This document shows positions 24,801 to 38,264 of a stretch of DNA of 64,000 bases, in pieces; position 1 is the stretch's first letter; the number at the start of each line of letters is the position of its first letter. Below the pieces are notes generated by a model. It was not told where the DNA came from. It saw only the letters and a program-made list of their open reading frames with translations, and made no database searches. Source of the stretch: Heliopora coerulea. Taxonomy: Eukaryota > Cnidaria > Anthozoa > Scleralcyonacea > Helioporidae. The position numbers and the translations under genes were made by a program. The DNA is taken from NCBI GenBank assembly GCA_030142905.1, contig JASJOG010000623.1, positions 21,272 through 85,271 on the forward strand, read 5' to 3'.

Positions 24801-24965
24801 GAAAAGATGTGTTTTGTGCTAACAGAAAAGGAGGACAGCGTCTTGGGAATATATTAAAAACGATTTTCTGGCTGCGAAATTAAATCCACTACGGACCAAT
24901 CCACTACAGGATTAACTTGTACCAAGAGAATTAACGTGGTAAGTCGAAAAAGTTCAACTCACGGA

Positions 24966-25362
24966 GGAACTGGAATTCCCCTGGGATTTCTTTTCACGAG
25001 TGAAAATCGGCCAAAATGCCATTTTTCAGTTAGTCTAATAAATCCCATGGGAATACTTACACCAAGCCGAAATCGACCAAAATGCCAATTTTCAGTTGGT
25101 GTAATAAATCCCAGGGGAATTCTTACACCAAGTCGAAATCGACCAAAATGCCATTTTTCAGTTGGTGTAATAAATCCCAGGGGAATTCTTACACCAAGTC
25201 GAAATCGGCCAAAATACCATTTTTCAGTTGGTGTAATAAATCCCAGGAGAATTCTTACACCAAGTCGAAATCGGCGAAAATACCATTTTTCAGTTGGTGT
25301 CATAAATCCCAGGGGAATACTTACGCCAAGTCCAAATCGGCCAAAATGCCATTTTCCAGTTC
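24966..25362. repeat. 66-bp tandem repeat, six units
   Basis: CCAAAATGCC or a one-base variant lies at 25011, 25077, 25143, 25209, 25275 and 25341, exactly 66 bp apart. Because 66 is a multiple of three, open frames of over 100 codons appear on both strands. These are not evidence of a gene. Confidence 0.92.
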
Positions 25363-27534
25363 CTGTAAGTTTGCCTACACAAATTATGAGAAGGTACTTA
25401 CTCAGATTAGAAGTTCGCTGAGAGGGATTCTTTCAGATGAAAAGATATTCATGTCTGAAGTAAGATTTATGGATGACGTAGTGACTGACTCCTGTCCTTC
25501 GATTGATAGTCTCTCAGCAAAGTATGAATCAAAGTATACAGCAGCGTTCGCTGCGCTCACTTAAAATAATTCCAACCTAATTTCCTAAAAATCTCTTGGC
25601 AAATATCTTTATGCTTCGTCGTTCGTTACGCTCATTCGCGAGATGTTGTTCCAAACACTCGAACGTGAAATGCATATAATCTCACAACTGGGTAATATCG
25701 TAAACACAGGGCTAGAAATAACGGCCGGTCAAAGGACAATGAATTGAATTGAACGGACAAATCCTTAGACTGTCGGCCATGTTGCGCGGTTCGATGTAAT
25801 CTCAATTATAACACGTAATTTAGAGCGACTTCATAAGGTTATCACGTTGGACATTATTCGCTTTCCTAAAAAACAAATAGGACAATCTTGTCATAAACGA
25901 AATTTAGAGAATAGTGATGTCACCACAGCCGCGACCGCTAATTGTGGAATCAACATTATCGGAGAGCGAATATAAGTATTAAAACTGCTAAACTGTAATT
26001 TTCATACCTAACTACCACCTCGATTAAGTTTTCTATATCCAAGGACGTTTACTGGAGTATGTAACGTGCATGCCTGCCAACTCCTCAGACCTCCCTTCCC
26101 GATTTGGAGACTTACTAATTTCCCGACCTCCAGATATTAAAATTTTCATTAAAAAAACCGTGCTAATTTTCGGCTTCTTTAGCCTTTGTATCACGGAAAT
26201 ACGCGAGAAAAAAAAGCTATATTGCATTCTCGGAAGTTCTCGTGTGAGCGTCGTTGAGAAATCGTAACTACTCATTCATTTACCTTAACCATAAATGGAG
26301 TAACGCGGTGGATTGTGTGTGAATACATTTTCAAAATGGCTTCTCGAGGGACTAAGTATCACTACTGCGGAAAACGTGGAGAAACCGGAGAAAAAAGACC
26401 AAGTACATGTGCAGATTTAAGGATGAGTGGCTAAAGGACTTTCTTTTCATTTCAATTCTTAGTAAACTAGTGATAACAAGCTGAAGGGAAAAAATATACC
26501 TCCAACAAACCCCTATTTTAAATGATAAACAAAATAGTCCAAACTGTCTCGAAATCCACTAAATTAATTCTTTATTCAAAATTTTTCAGGAGACATTTCC
26601 CCTGACCACCATCGAAAGTATGCCCCTCGCCTATAGGGAAGTCTCCCTCCTTGGCACTTTCCAAAGTTGGCAGATATGAACTAGGCTCATAAAAGCATCA
26701 TCCAATGTGAGGTCACAATTTTGATATTGAAGATTGTTTAAGTATTTCACCGGCCAAAAACAGGCCTTGCCCGAGTTAAGATACATTTGACCGGACGTGA
26801 CCGGTGACTGACAGTTATTTCAAGCCTTGTCTACATTTTACCGCAGACGTAGCTCTTATCTTCAACGAAGATAAAGGAAATGTAGTGATTTTATGCTTTC
26901 TATCTAGCTTCACTCTCGATCTGTCATTTTACGAGAAGGCGTCAGTATGTCTTAACCCAGGAATGGCAGTAGACAAGGTGCAGTCGTTACGGGACATTGT
27001 AACTGTCAAAGTTAAACTGTAATGTGAAGAATTGATTCATGCATAAGAGGTTCACATCAGTACTGCGGACCATCATCGCATTTCTAATATCTTATAGTTA
27101 CTATACGTACTGCGTTAGCTGGCTCCTAACGGAGCAATAACGTTGTCAATCAATGGGGTTGACGTTCCTGTACTAGTTGAGGTGATCTATAATAAGAAAA
27201 AGAAAGTGTTTAAATAACCGTTGTATTTAGATCTAGCTGACGTTCCAAGCAATAATCTCTTACAGAGCTGGCTTCCAAGATTTACAAATACCGAAGTATA
27301 AGTACATTACAGTTCGTTTATAAAAGTACAATAAATGATGTTTAACTGGTAGAAACGAGAAGCAAAACGAACAGGTTACGAGGTCAGATAAACACCAATA
27401 TCCGATGTTAAACACCAAAAACCCTGTTGGTTGTTCTCATTGAACAAGATGTAAACGATTCATATTACCATGGCATTTGTAAGAATAATGCGTTGTGGGA
27501 TGCATTTGAGCCGGTTGGTTGTTGTGAAGTGTTT
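25363..27534. other. Non-coding, no gene seen
   Basis: No supported coding sequence or repeat family was found over these 2.2 kb. Confidence 0.5.
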
Positions 27535-27735
27535 CGACACAACCGCTCACGATCGCTGGCGATCGTTATGGATCGCTCTCAATCGTTGATATAGAACAAG
27601 TTCTATTCTAGCGATCGTGAACGATTGCGATATCTCACGGTTGCTGGATCGCTAAGAATTGTCTTAATATGATCGTTCACGATCGCCTTCTCCTCTTCAA
27701 GCGATCCAGTGGTCGCGAACGATCATCAACAATCA
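27535..27735. repeat. GATCG-rich palindromic cluster, MITE-like
   Basis: About 200 bp packed with CGATCG and GATCG words in both orientations (for example CTCACGATCGCTGGCGATCGTTATGG). Left and right parts can pair loosely. Boundaries and target-site duplication are not clear. Confidence 0.5.
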
Positions 27736-29125
27736 TGTAGAAACCAGCCTTTAGTCTTTTCAGTCCTGGCTGATGTAAAATCTACTTCATTATAATGCTG
27801 AAGAAAACTTAAGATACTCACTCCAGTCAGAGCAGCGACAGAAGAGGGGACTGAAATAAAGACAAACGATCTCGGTAAAAAGGTCTCAGGATGACTGAAT
27901 TGTTAAGCAGAGACTGTATACTACCTTTTCACACTCATTAATAACGCACGAGCTAAGTAGCAAATTGAAGCCAAGAATTTTGTCACGTACGTGATACTAA
28001 ATATCAAGTAAAGCCCTGAAGAAGCGCGTTTAAGCATGGGGGTCAAACCTTGATCACCAGTAGAACGAGAGATGAATACTGATGTTCGATAACGAGGTGT
28101 ATCGGTCAGATGTGGTATCAAAATCTTTAGGGATCTTGATACATCTTCTCATTTATCATCTGTTTTGGTGTGTTAAGACACGCCGACAAATGACGAGACA
28201 CGCAATTCATTATTTATAAAACTATGGTATTTTGGATCTCATTTTCTCCTAAGAACCATCAAAATTACTGATCGAGTGACGTCTCAAATATCGAAAAACA
28301 TTTAATTTTTATTAATTTTAAATACGATAAAATCTAGCAAGGCTTTGGCTACATGCATCATCATCCGAACTCGTCATCATGTTTGGTCGTGGTAACAAAA
28401 CACTGGAAAGTGAATAAACCTCTTGAATTATTGTTCCCCTGGATTCACTAACTGTTTGGTATTTTATTACCACAAACAATCAAACGACTTTTCGATTCAT
28501 TACTTGAAGAACAGCTTACACTGTACAGCCATTCATATCAATGCACTTCACAGCAGATGCTGTACTGCTATAGATTCACATTATATTATCATTCTGTACA
28601 ATACGATTAGTATCATAGCGGGTTTACGTTTCAGTGCATTCCCTATTTTAACACAATAAAACAAACAAAATCAGTTATAAATGTTCTTCTACCTGCTTCG
28701 GCTATGTCTTTTCCTGGTACTAATGACTCATACCTATGTCTACGAGAATAAAGAAGTTATCGTTAACATGAACCACAGATAAACTGGAAGTATCGAGAGT
28801 TGAGTAATGAAATCATGTAATACTGTTAAACCTACCTTAGGCTTTGTACCTCAAATTCGCATTTCAACTTTATAAGCTATTTGGAATATTCATTTTAATT
28901 TTGTTGACGGAGGTCACAGTATCTTGACCGGAATAGTGTACATTGTTTAAAACTATTTTAGACCGAGACAACTTTATGTGCTTAAGTTAAAGAACTTTTA
29001 CTCTTTCGCAAGGGCGCAACCAGAAATTTGAAAAGGTGGGTCATTTTTTGGTGCAAAACACCCCTGTGCCAACAATAACCACACACATAGTAAGCTATTT
29101 TAAGTATGTGCTTAGTTTATAGAAA
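27736..29125. other. Non-coding, no gene seen
   Basis: No supported exon or defined repeat. Confidence 0.4.
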
Positions 29126-29210
29126 AGGAAGGAAGGAAGGAAGGAAAGAAGGGAAGAAAGGAAGGAAGAAAGAAAGAAAGTAAGAAAGAAAGGAGAATAA
29201 GGAAGAAAAA
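29126..29210. repeat. (GGAA)n purine simple repeat
   Basis: GGAAGGAAGGAA units grade into GAAAGAAAG, all purine on the + strand. Confidence 0.9.
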
Positions 29211-30424
29211 TGCAAAATTGACCTTAAAATACATAAATTAGAGAAGGACCACAGTAAGAAAATATTTTACAAATAGAAACGAGCGAGGGGCGTGTAGCGT
29301 TTTTCTGGAGGCGAAGTTTACGAAAACTAAATACAAAACAGCACAAAGAAGAAACAAGACAGAGAGTTGGTACGACAACATCATTCTTACCATACTTACG
29401 TAACGATAAACATGCGATCACTATTATTTTATGTGCTTTCATTATTCGAAAATACCCGAACGTTTGGGCGAAATTACTGAAGATTAAATGCTTTACTGGA
29501 ATCACTATGATCATACTTTCCAATCATTCGTTGGTGGTCCGGGTACATCTTCTCTAGCAACTTACAGTGTATCAAAATTTTAAAATGTCTTGATCTTCAG
29601 CATTTCGGTAACGACAGCGGGACCATATCTTAAACTTGTCATCTTTTTCCTCTCCATAACCGGTTTTTAGCTAAGCTTTTTCGATCAGGACTCAATACAA
29701 CTGACAGTTTTGTAAGGATTTCGAAACTAACAATAGTGTAAATAGTCTTCACAGGAGAAAAAAAAAAAGAATGTGCTTGTTTACGCTGCGTCGGAAAACC
29801 ATTTCATGCAATTTACGTATTATCCCTGTATTTTTCTTACTTTAAAGAACTACTAAATGATTTGTTGACCCTAATGGGTAAATACATATTCCTTGCGCCC
29901 CTCGTCTGAATTGCTGTATTCGCATCAGTCTAAATGCGAGTATTTAAATGAATTTGTAAGAAAGGAATCTAACAACATGCAAGTTGCATTTGATGTTCTA
30001 TCAACTTGGTCGCTCAGGTTGGGAAAGTTCTTAGATCAGTGTTAAATATTACATAATTAACATACGTCCTCAAATTCGTTCCTTCCTAAAGTTTCATTGC
30101 CATCCAAATCAAGCATACGGAAAACTACATGGAGACCATGACTTGATTCTATCGCCAAAATATTAAATTCGGTGATATTAATGAGAAAGCAATAGTAACA
30201 AATACACCAGTTAATATAAACTGTAATTACCAAAGAAAGCAAACAAGGCAAAGAAAACAATCGTAATAAGTACAGCAGTTAATATAAACTGTAAATACCA
30301 AGAATTCAGTAACGTATGTACATGGTACAGTCTCAACAACGCTAAATATAGATGATTTTTTTAAATACCAAAGAGCAGTGCATTTGTGCTTATGTAATTA
30401 TATTAGTAATCAGAAACTTGACAA
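29211..30424. other. Non-coding, no gene seen
   Basis: AT-rich. A local near-repeat of CAGTTAATATAAACTGTAA occurs at about 30210 and 30273. Confidence 0.4.
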
Positions 30425-31225
30425 AAACCGCGGTCATATTGCGGTCATGTTGCGGCATTGAACTGTATTATAACGGGAACGATAACTCCAGTTAAATCAC
30501 TGTACCCAGAGTGAAGCCAAAAATGGCCGACATGGAGGATTTTTTGGGCGTCAATTTCAGTTTCCCACGCTGTCATTTGGGTTGTCAGTTTCAGCCTCCT
30601 ACGCGATCATTTTAAATGTCAGCTTCCATCTTCAATACGGGATTTTAGTTTGTTTTGTAGACATAATTTCCATAATGAAGAAAAACCCCCACCGAAAACA
30701 GGATTTTAGAGAAAACAAACCAAAAAATAGACCTTACACGTTTGAATAAGCCTTAACCGACGTATTTCCAAAAAATAAATCCCAGAACTGAGAATAAAAT
30801 AGCGAAAGATATTCTATTCGTAAACTTCAATTCAAAGCAAAGAAACAAAACGTCATTTTTACCCATTGAAATAGTATTTTCGACCATTTATTTAAACTGG
30901 TAGATAGTACGCTTAACCCACGCATTGTGAAGTACAAGTTCTAGATAATATTTTTTTGAATAATTGAAATTTGTCTCCTTTTTCGAACAAGTTACCTGGA
31001 AGAAGCAGTGAGAAACATGATTTAGCGTTTTATGGCTGCGAAAAGACTAATACTGACGTCCAAGATGACCGCGTAAAAGATTTAAACCGACGTCCAAGAT
31101 GACCGTGTGGCAGAATGAAACTGACGTCTATATCCGTCATTTTGGGCTTCACCATTTGATTGACAGTTAGCCTTCCAGTTATAATATAGTTCACTGTGCT
31201 GCGGTCACACTGCACTCATATGTGA
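30425..31225. mobile_element. Possible TIR element, ~0.8 kb
   Basis: TTGAACTGTATTATAACGGG near 30458 matches, with differences, the reverse complement of sequence near 31175-31195 (CCAGTTATAATATAGTTCAC). GGTCATATTGCGGTCATG outside the left arm corresponds to GCGGTCACACTG on the right. The interior repeats GACGTCCAAGATGACCG. No coding potential is seen and the ends are approximate. Confidence 0.4.
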
Positions 31226-32878
31226 TCGCGCTCCGGTCGAAATGCAGTTGACCACAACGGAGTGGCAAGTATTGGAGGCAATCTCTGTTTTCCGGTTTCT
31301 GACGTTGTTTATAGTGAAATGAGAAAATTTTCCCAATACGCTCGAAATCGGGTAACTTCAGTGCGATCTTCTGGAAGAAAGATCAAAGAAGGTCAAACAA
31401 CAACAACATCGAGATCAGTAAATCAGTCTGTTTCTTTTTCACTACCATCGTACGGTTACGGTGAAGTAATGCTTTGGAGTGTGGAAGTAAACTACTTTTA
31501 AATGACCAAGAGATTAAATTTATTGACGACGAAATGAAAAGAAAAAAATAATAAATATGAAGAAACCGACGAAGTAACTTCTTCAGAGTTATGTGACAAA
31601 TTGTTGGAGAAATTGGGAGTGTTCCACGCTTTCGACATAAAACAGTGTGAAAGTATGACAAGGCACGTTCGTGCCAACTAGTCCAAGAACGAAACAAAGC
31701 GAAGAGGTTGGCTGTTTGCCTAAAAACCTTGCCAGGGAAAGATAGTTTAAGCAATGTCTTATATACTGATGAAACGACCGTACAGATTGAACTGTATGCA
31801 AGATTTTGATTGCATCTTGACTTTTATTTAGAAGTCTTTGTTAAATGGTGTAGTGGCAATTACGTTTTAATATTTGTCGTTTTTTTAGGTAAGATTCCCT
31901 TGAACAGATTGTTTGATTCTTGATAGCTAACTTCTTAATTTTAGAAGAGTTGACTGACGATTAAACGCAAAGCATCCACGAACATTGGATATGCAAATAA
32001 GGACATGTTGGTCAAAAACAACCGAAATCAGACGATTTAGAACTTTTAATTTCATCGAAGTTAAACTCCCAACCCAGCCTAATACACGATAGAATACCTC
32101 TCCTATGAAATTGAACGAAAATTTGTCGATTTTAACGTGTTGTTCACATCACAATTCAAACAGTGTTGTAGAATTTTACGATGTGCTGAAAATTTTGAAA
32201 CATTTCGTTAAACAGCGTCAGAAACGATCACTCATTGTGGTTCAATGAAGCCGATTGCGCGTATCAACTGCAATCATAACCACGGTCATACCTCGCTGAG
32301 ACAGCGGTCGCATGTTACATTTTTTCTAGGCACCGGTGTATCTCATTTAACGGCTTGGAGGTCGGAACTGAAAAATGTTTTTCCAACGTCTCCGAGAACG
32401 GACCAGACCCCAGATACTGCGCAGTTTGTGAGGCCGTCAAAAAAAAAATTACGATACAGACCGACCAAAAATTCTCCTTTCGCACAAAACAGTGAGAGCT
32501 GGAAGTAAAATTAAATTCTTTGCTACTTGTTAAAGAAGGAACCAAGAAAGAAAACAGAATTCCTATTCATCTTTTATCAGTACTTACAGTAGTAACAAAA
32601 TAACTAAAACGTCTTCAACTTATTATAATTAATAAAAAATAAAAGAAATTTACCCATGACAGGTCATTTTTGGAACCTAAGGGAAATAGTTGTCCAGTCA
32701 GACTGATCCAACCAAAAACTAATAAAGGCATTTTAATTTTTTCTACTCTGTAAACCTGTAAAAGGTTGACAGCTACAGTAATATTCCGCAGTACAGTGAA
32801 TATTGATGATAAAAATTGATGGTGATATTCAAGAGTTTTGGGCAATTCCTTCCACCATGGCTAAATATCGCAGAAGCT
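31226..32878. other. Non-coding, no gene seen
   Basis: Several short open frames occur without family resemblance. Confidence 0.4.
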
Positions 32879-32936
32879 CGAATTTATTACAAATTCATCA
32901 TCAAATTAGTCTGATGATGAATTTGTAATAAATTCG
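32879..32936. repeat. Perfect 25-bp inverted repeat
   Basis: CGAATTTATTACAAATTCAT continues to 32903, and the same 25 bases return as reverse complement at 32912-32936 across an 8-bp loop. It could be a hairpin or the joined ends of a small element. Confidence 0.85.
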
Positions 32937-33060
32937 AAATATTACTATTGAGCACTGTGTCCGCTTGTTTTTCTCAAATTTTGAGTTCAAGATGGAACTA
33001 TTTTTCGGAGTATGTTTTCTACTTTATTTTCTGAAATTATCGGCTGGAAACGGATAGAAT

Positions 33061-33512
33061 CCTAAAGCGATGACGTCACGTTACCATGACGCCGAAAACT
33101 CGGTTCTAAACAAACTCGCATTGCTTTTCAAAATGGCGACGCTTTCTATCGCGTCGCTGCTTTCCTATTTTTCAGACGAAAAGAAATCAATAAAGAAGGG
33201 AGAAAATCATTGTAAGCCTCAACATGTGGAGTCATTTAGTTATCATGAGGGAGTTTTGCGCGGAGAAGTACACGCAAGTATGAAGAAGGTTTATAAAGTC
33301 ACGGTGAGTTACTCTTTCGAAAGTTGTTTCGAAATGGGTAAACCCTCTGTCCTTCTTAGTGGCGTCTTTTGTTGCAAAACACAGGGTTAGGAAGGGTTTT
33401 GACCTCCGGACAAAGCGATGACAAAGGCTACGTGACCTACGCGTAAGAGATAATCCGAGTTGTTTAGAACCGAATATTTTAGCGCCATGGTAACGTGACG
33501 TCACACTTTAGG
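33061..33512. mobile_element. 452-bp terminal-inverted-repeat element carrying a coding exon
   Basis: The left end CCTAAAGCGATGACGTCACG pairs with the right end (reverse complement CCTAAAGTGTGACGTCACG). Similarity continues about 57 bp through GTTACCATG and CGGTTCTAAAC. The palindromic TGACGTCA is a CRE/ATF-type site, so the ends may also act as a promoter. An exon-like frame lies inside. No clear target-site duplication was found. Confidence 0.65.
33133..33303 (+). CDS. Exon-like ORF resembling the N-terminus of SWIM/YqaJ-family proteins
   Basis: ATG at 33133 (a further in-frame ATG lies at 33070) opens 57 codons ending exactly at a GTGAGT donor. The product includes MATLSIASLLSYFSDEK, HVESFSYHEGVLRGEVHAS and VYKVT. 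The phrase around ESFSY-GVLRGEV-AS matches, from memory, the region before a SWIM zinc finger in multi-copy cnidarian proteins with a YqaJ-like exonuclease domain. Downstream exons are not present here, so it would be a 5' fragment trapped in, or part of, the TIR element. The family assignment is tentative. Confidence 0.4.
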
Positions 33513-35693
33513 GCTCTATTTGTGAGATAAGACTAGTTTGTATGCTGATAATTATGTCATTTTCAATTCAGGCCCGAAAATTACTGATGTACATGTACAA
33601 AACCAGTTTTTAGTTTTCATGCACTGTAAGATTTTATGTTTGTGAGACTTTAACTGTTTGGTTAATATGTATTGTTACAATCTGTGTCAAAAATTTAGTT
33701 CCTTATTGTTATACATATCCAAGCTTGGGCTTATAGTATGACAGACAGTAAATTATGTGAACATTCATCTAACTCACATCTTCAATGTTAAATCTTTATT
33801 TTGAAAGATTTGAGCTTAACCCTCCAAATGGCAATCCTAGCTATTTCATACTGTATATATGATTGCTGGTTAAATGAATCTACCAATTTATAGGGTTAAC
33901 ATGCAAGGGAACACTTTATATAGTTATTATGGAGGTTCCGTTATCTCAAATGGTGCACCCTGTCTCAATAAAATTTCATAGAAGTTAATTCAGATATTAT
34001 GGTCAATAATAAAACTTTGTTTTATTAAACATTGAATATATCAAGCAAGAGAATTGCATTTAATTTACAAGTATCACTTTTTTACCTCCAAAATCCTTGA
34101 AACTTGTTACAGAAGTCAACTAGTCACTGGGTGCTAATTAATTGCAATACATGTTAGCTTGCTACAAATATATCACTGTTTATTTACTCTAATTTTATTT
34201 TAAATAAACATTTACTGTAGTGTGTTATGAAAATGGATTCTGTCAATGCTTATCCAGTATTCTAGTAAGGGTTTCATTAAGTGTAAACAAATGATACATG
34301 TAGGTCATAATTTGTTCACAATATGATGGCCAGTATACAATAAAATAATAATAAAGCCATAACCAACAGCAAAGTTTACTAGAAAAGTTTAACAAAATCT
34401 AAATTAGAATTTACTAAAGTTTTTTATTTTGAGTTAGCATTTATTTATTGCTTTGTTTGGTACAATATCATACTGAGGTCATGGCTTACACTTAGACCCT
34501 TTTATGTTCAGTACACAAAGTACTGCTCCAATGAAACTTAACCATTTCCAAGGATTGCATTCAAGCAATTTGTGGACGATTTGCTAGTGAGAATTGAACA
34601 AGAATTGAGAACTCAATATGTCCATGATGGTCACTTGAATCTCAAATCTCACTTCTTGATCCTCAAAATAATTTTGGTAATGGTGAAATTACACACGAGA
34701 CCTCGAGAGATGCTCTCAGATCACTTGATCATCGTCAAACATTACCCATGTAGAGTAAAACTATAGAGGTTTGCTTCACCTTTTACTGTCAGGAATTCAT
34801 TTTCTACCCCTAGTGATGATAAAACAGATTTTTATTTATTTACCATATTTATTTATTTATTTAAACTTATTCACCCACAGTGACCTTTCAGCAAACCAGT
34901 TTTCAAGAGGCCATGTCACACATAATTAGACTAAACTAAACTGAAGTGAAACTAATTTAACTATATACATGTTCCCTATCTGCACTTAACTATTTACAAT
35001 AAATACACTATCTTATCTACATATATTGATAATCACATAATTTCTAGAAGTCTTTTCTTCAGCTCTCCAGTAGAAATATTTGTGAAGTTTTGTCAAAGTT
35101 AATTATCTAGATTGGCTCATAAAAAGATTGGCATTTGAATCAACATCACTTGAAAGCCGTAATTCAGCTAATCCAGTCAGTAAGTACAGTATGGCTGAGT
35201 CGATCCTAATACAACTGGCTGAACTTAACAAACTCAGCTGCTGAACTTCTCATGAACTTAATTCAAAGTATTAGGTTTGACTTGGTGGAAGTTTCCCAAG
35301 TGAACTGGACCTGAAGTATCTTGAAAATCAAAAGACGAATCAAATTTTGGTCAAAGTTGTACGATCAACTTGTGTAAATAGTGAGATACCTGCAGTTGTG
35401 ACACACTTGCGTGAAAATATTCAAGAATTGGGCTCATGCCCTCACTTGAAAACATCCAAGAATTGCTCTTGCTTCTTGAAAACATTCAAGATTCTTGAAA
35501 ATTTCTTGAAAAATAACTGTGTTTTCTTGATCCCCACTTGCTTCTTGCTTGAAGTCAAATTGCACTCGATTCTCAAAGTTAAGTTTCATTAGAGCAGTAC
35601 TGTACATGTAATTAATATGCAAATTGCATGATACTGTACCATTTCGGACCATTTAATGTTTTGGTTCTTTGTATTCTGATGATATTCATATAT
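33513..35693. other. AT-rich non-coding region
   Basis: No exon recognised. TACTGTA and TACAGTA words are frequent from here to about 43 kb. Confidence 0.5.
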
Positions 35694-35701
35694 GTCTAAA
35701 A

Positions 35702-36764
35702 TAGTGGTGCACTGATATGAAAATTTACTGATATTCCAATAGCTGGTATTTTAAAACCAATATTAGCCGATACCGATATTCTGCCCTATACAGTACTGTA
35801 CCAAAATATAAAAGTTAATTGCTTAATTATAAAGATTCCAAAAAGTACAAGTCATATATTTATTAAATCACTATACAATATCACTATAAATGCCTATTAC
35901 AATACCACTACAGGTGTGTATGGCACTTTCATCTATCTAATATGTGTTGAACTTGCTATATAATAAATACACATGTTATATTTATGCCAGTAACAGACAA
36001 AACTGACTATCAGTGAATATTGCTTAGCAAAGTGACAAGATTGTCATTTTTTGGTCTACAAAAGTGCACAGTTTCTTGCTTGACCCCTGGAAGAATGGGG
36101 GGCAATTTGCAAGCACAGGCCATATTATATTTTGTTTTGAAAGCAAAAGTTATGCTTAGTAATCACTAATCAGAGAAGGGTTAGTCCTGAGACAACCAAA
36201 ATGTTTCAAAGCCAAGATTCAATATTAATAATACAAAATGAATATAAAATGTTTATTTTATTTCCAATGTCATTATGATTTTGCCCAATTTTTACCTATT
36301 TTCAGGCAATAAGGGGGGCTGCACTCCCTAGCTTTGTATTTTCTTTCACATTTCCTTTAGTTTTGTGAAATTTCCTTCAAATTTCATTCAGAATTTATTT
36401 TCCTTCAAATTTCCTTCATTTTGTCAAAATTTCCTTAAAAAGGGGAACTTCCTTCAAAGTGGAAGCACTGTTTACAACAACAGCACCAAACTTCTTCTTT
36501 GGTAAATGTCATTCTGCCTCACTGTCAAGACAACAATGAACATGAATGTGGTTTTTGAATGTCGTGTTTGTTGTAAAGGCAAAAAACAAGGTTGGAAATT
36601 TTATTTTCACTAATCTAGCTGCAAAAGGTTTTTACACTGCTCAGATAATACGCAGAGATATGATATCAGTAATATTGGCAGGAAAAATACCGATACTGAT
36701 ATTGACATTTTAGGGCCAATATGCTGATATCCAATTGGCCGATATGAATATCAGTGCATCACTA
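35702..36764. mobile_element. Non-autonomous hAT-type DNA transposon, 1,063 bp
   Basis: The left end TAGTGGTGCACTGATATG and the right end ATATCAGTGCATCACTA are inverted repeats of the hAT type (TAGnGGTGCAC...). Flanks GTCTAAAA (35694-35701) and GTCTGAAA (36765-36772) form an 8-bp target-site duplication with one mismatch, the length expected for hAT. The interior has no transposase frame. It includes GGGGGGCTGCACTCC-like sequence, perhaps from a second element. Confidence 0.8.
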
Positions 36765-36772
36765 GTCTGAAA

Positions 36773-38264
36773 GCGTTCTGATTGAAATGATGAAGAACCA
36801 AAGCATCACATGATCTAAAACAGGCAATTTGCATACATAGGTAAAGGGTCCATTTCCTCCAAACTGTAAAATGCCACAAGTACTCCTGTTTATGGTTTGA
36901 TATCATGGTAAAAGGAAGAATTGGTTTGACAATGGACTGTGTTCTAGTTTTTGGACAATGAATAGTCACAACTGTGACAACATAAACTTAATGATAATTA
37001 GCTTATAAGATGAAAATTAATACATTACCAATTGATGTTAAGTAATGGCTTATACACTGTGCAGTACATATAGTTTGTGGTTTGGACATCTTTAATACAC
37101 TGTAGTCTAAAAACTTACTACTGACTCTATTACTAGTCAAAACTTGTTAACCAGTTTAGGAGCAGGCACCCTACTTCAGTGAATAAAATTCTTTAGCATA
37201 ATGCATTATTCAAAACAAAATTCTGAAGACCTTGTGACTTAATGGGTTAATAAGCATGTTTTGGCTTGTTTAATTAAGAGATATCAATTTAAAATTCTTT
37301 TATAATATTTAAAAAACGTTTGTTTACTGTATTAGCATTGAAAAAAGTTAACCTTTAAGATACTCTAACATCAAATAATGGGTAATAAATTAAATATAGA
37401 TATGCACTGCTAACAAAATTGTAAGCATATAGTAACAGGAAATGAACTTTTTTTGTCCTGAAGTCAACTTTCTGTTGAATGATGGTAAAAAATTAATTGA
37501 CTAACTCCATGAAGTTACTGTAATACTGAGCACAACAAGGATATGATGGGGCATTTACATGTATCTCGCACTCAATATTTCATGCTGAGATCTTGATTAT
37601 AGGACTAGTCTTAATAAACTGAATACAAAAAGAATATTGTGAATTCATACACAATGACAATCAAATGTTAATGGTCCCATAATATTTATGGACTCATTTA
37701 AAAAGAAATTAACCAGAATTTCAGCAAACTTGCTTAAAGAATACATTAGCTGCTTTGCTTTTTCAGGTCATTGCCAAATTGAAAAGAAATCAAGTTTCAA
37801 TTAGTTGATGACTCAGCATTTATTTATTTAAATAAATTTTCTGGACGAGTGCACAAAAGACCATTTTGAGCTTTGATTGTGTATCATTATTATTATTACA
37901 CTGTGTACAATTTACTAACAACTTAAAGCACAATAGAAAAATCTGCTGTCATGCATGTTAGTGCCATCTCTTGTACATAGGAAAGAAAAAAATATTTGAT
38001 AAGTTATGGCACCATCTGACACATCATTAGAAATACAGTAACAGCAACCAATGTTGAGAAAAACAGGACCTGGTATAACTTAGGCACATTGGCACCCACA
38101 TTACTTTTTAGGTGTGGTTTCTCAACTGTAATGTACTGTGTTATTCCTGGTATGCTTAGTACACATGTTGTACAGTACAACAGTTTGACCTCATAATGCA
38201 TCGCATTGATTAATTCACAATTTTGATGTACTGTATTTTGTACCTTTGTTCTTTGTTATTGAAG
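36773..38264. other. AT-rich non-coding region upstream of the first visible septin exon
   Basis: The septin N-terminal exons should lie upstream of 38265. I could not recognise them here. Confidence 0.4.

Noticed and set aside
24966..25362. CRISPR-like array
   Set aside because: Repeats are contiguous with no unique spacers, and the DNA is eukaryotic.
24936..25564. Open frames of 114-161 codons on both strands
   Set aside because: The 66-bp repeat period is a multiple of three, so one unit without stops opens the whole array.
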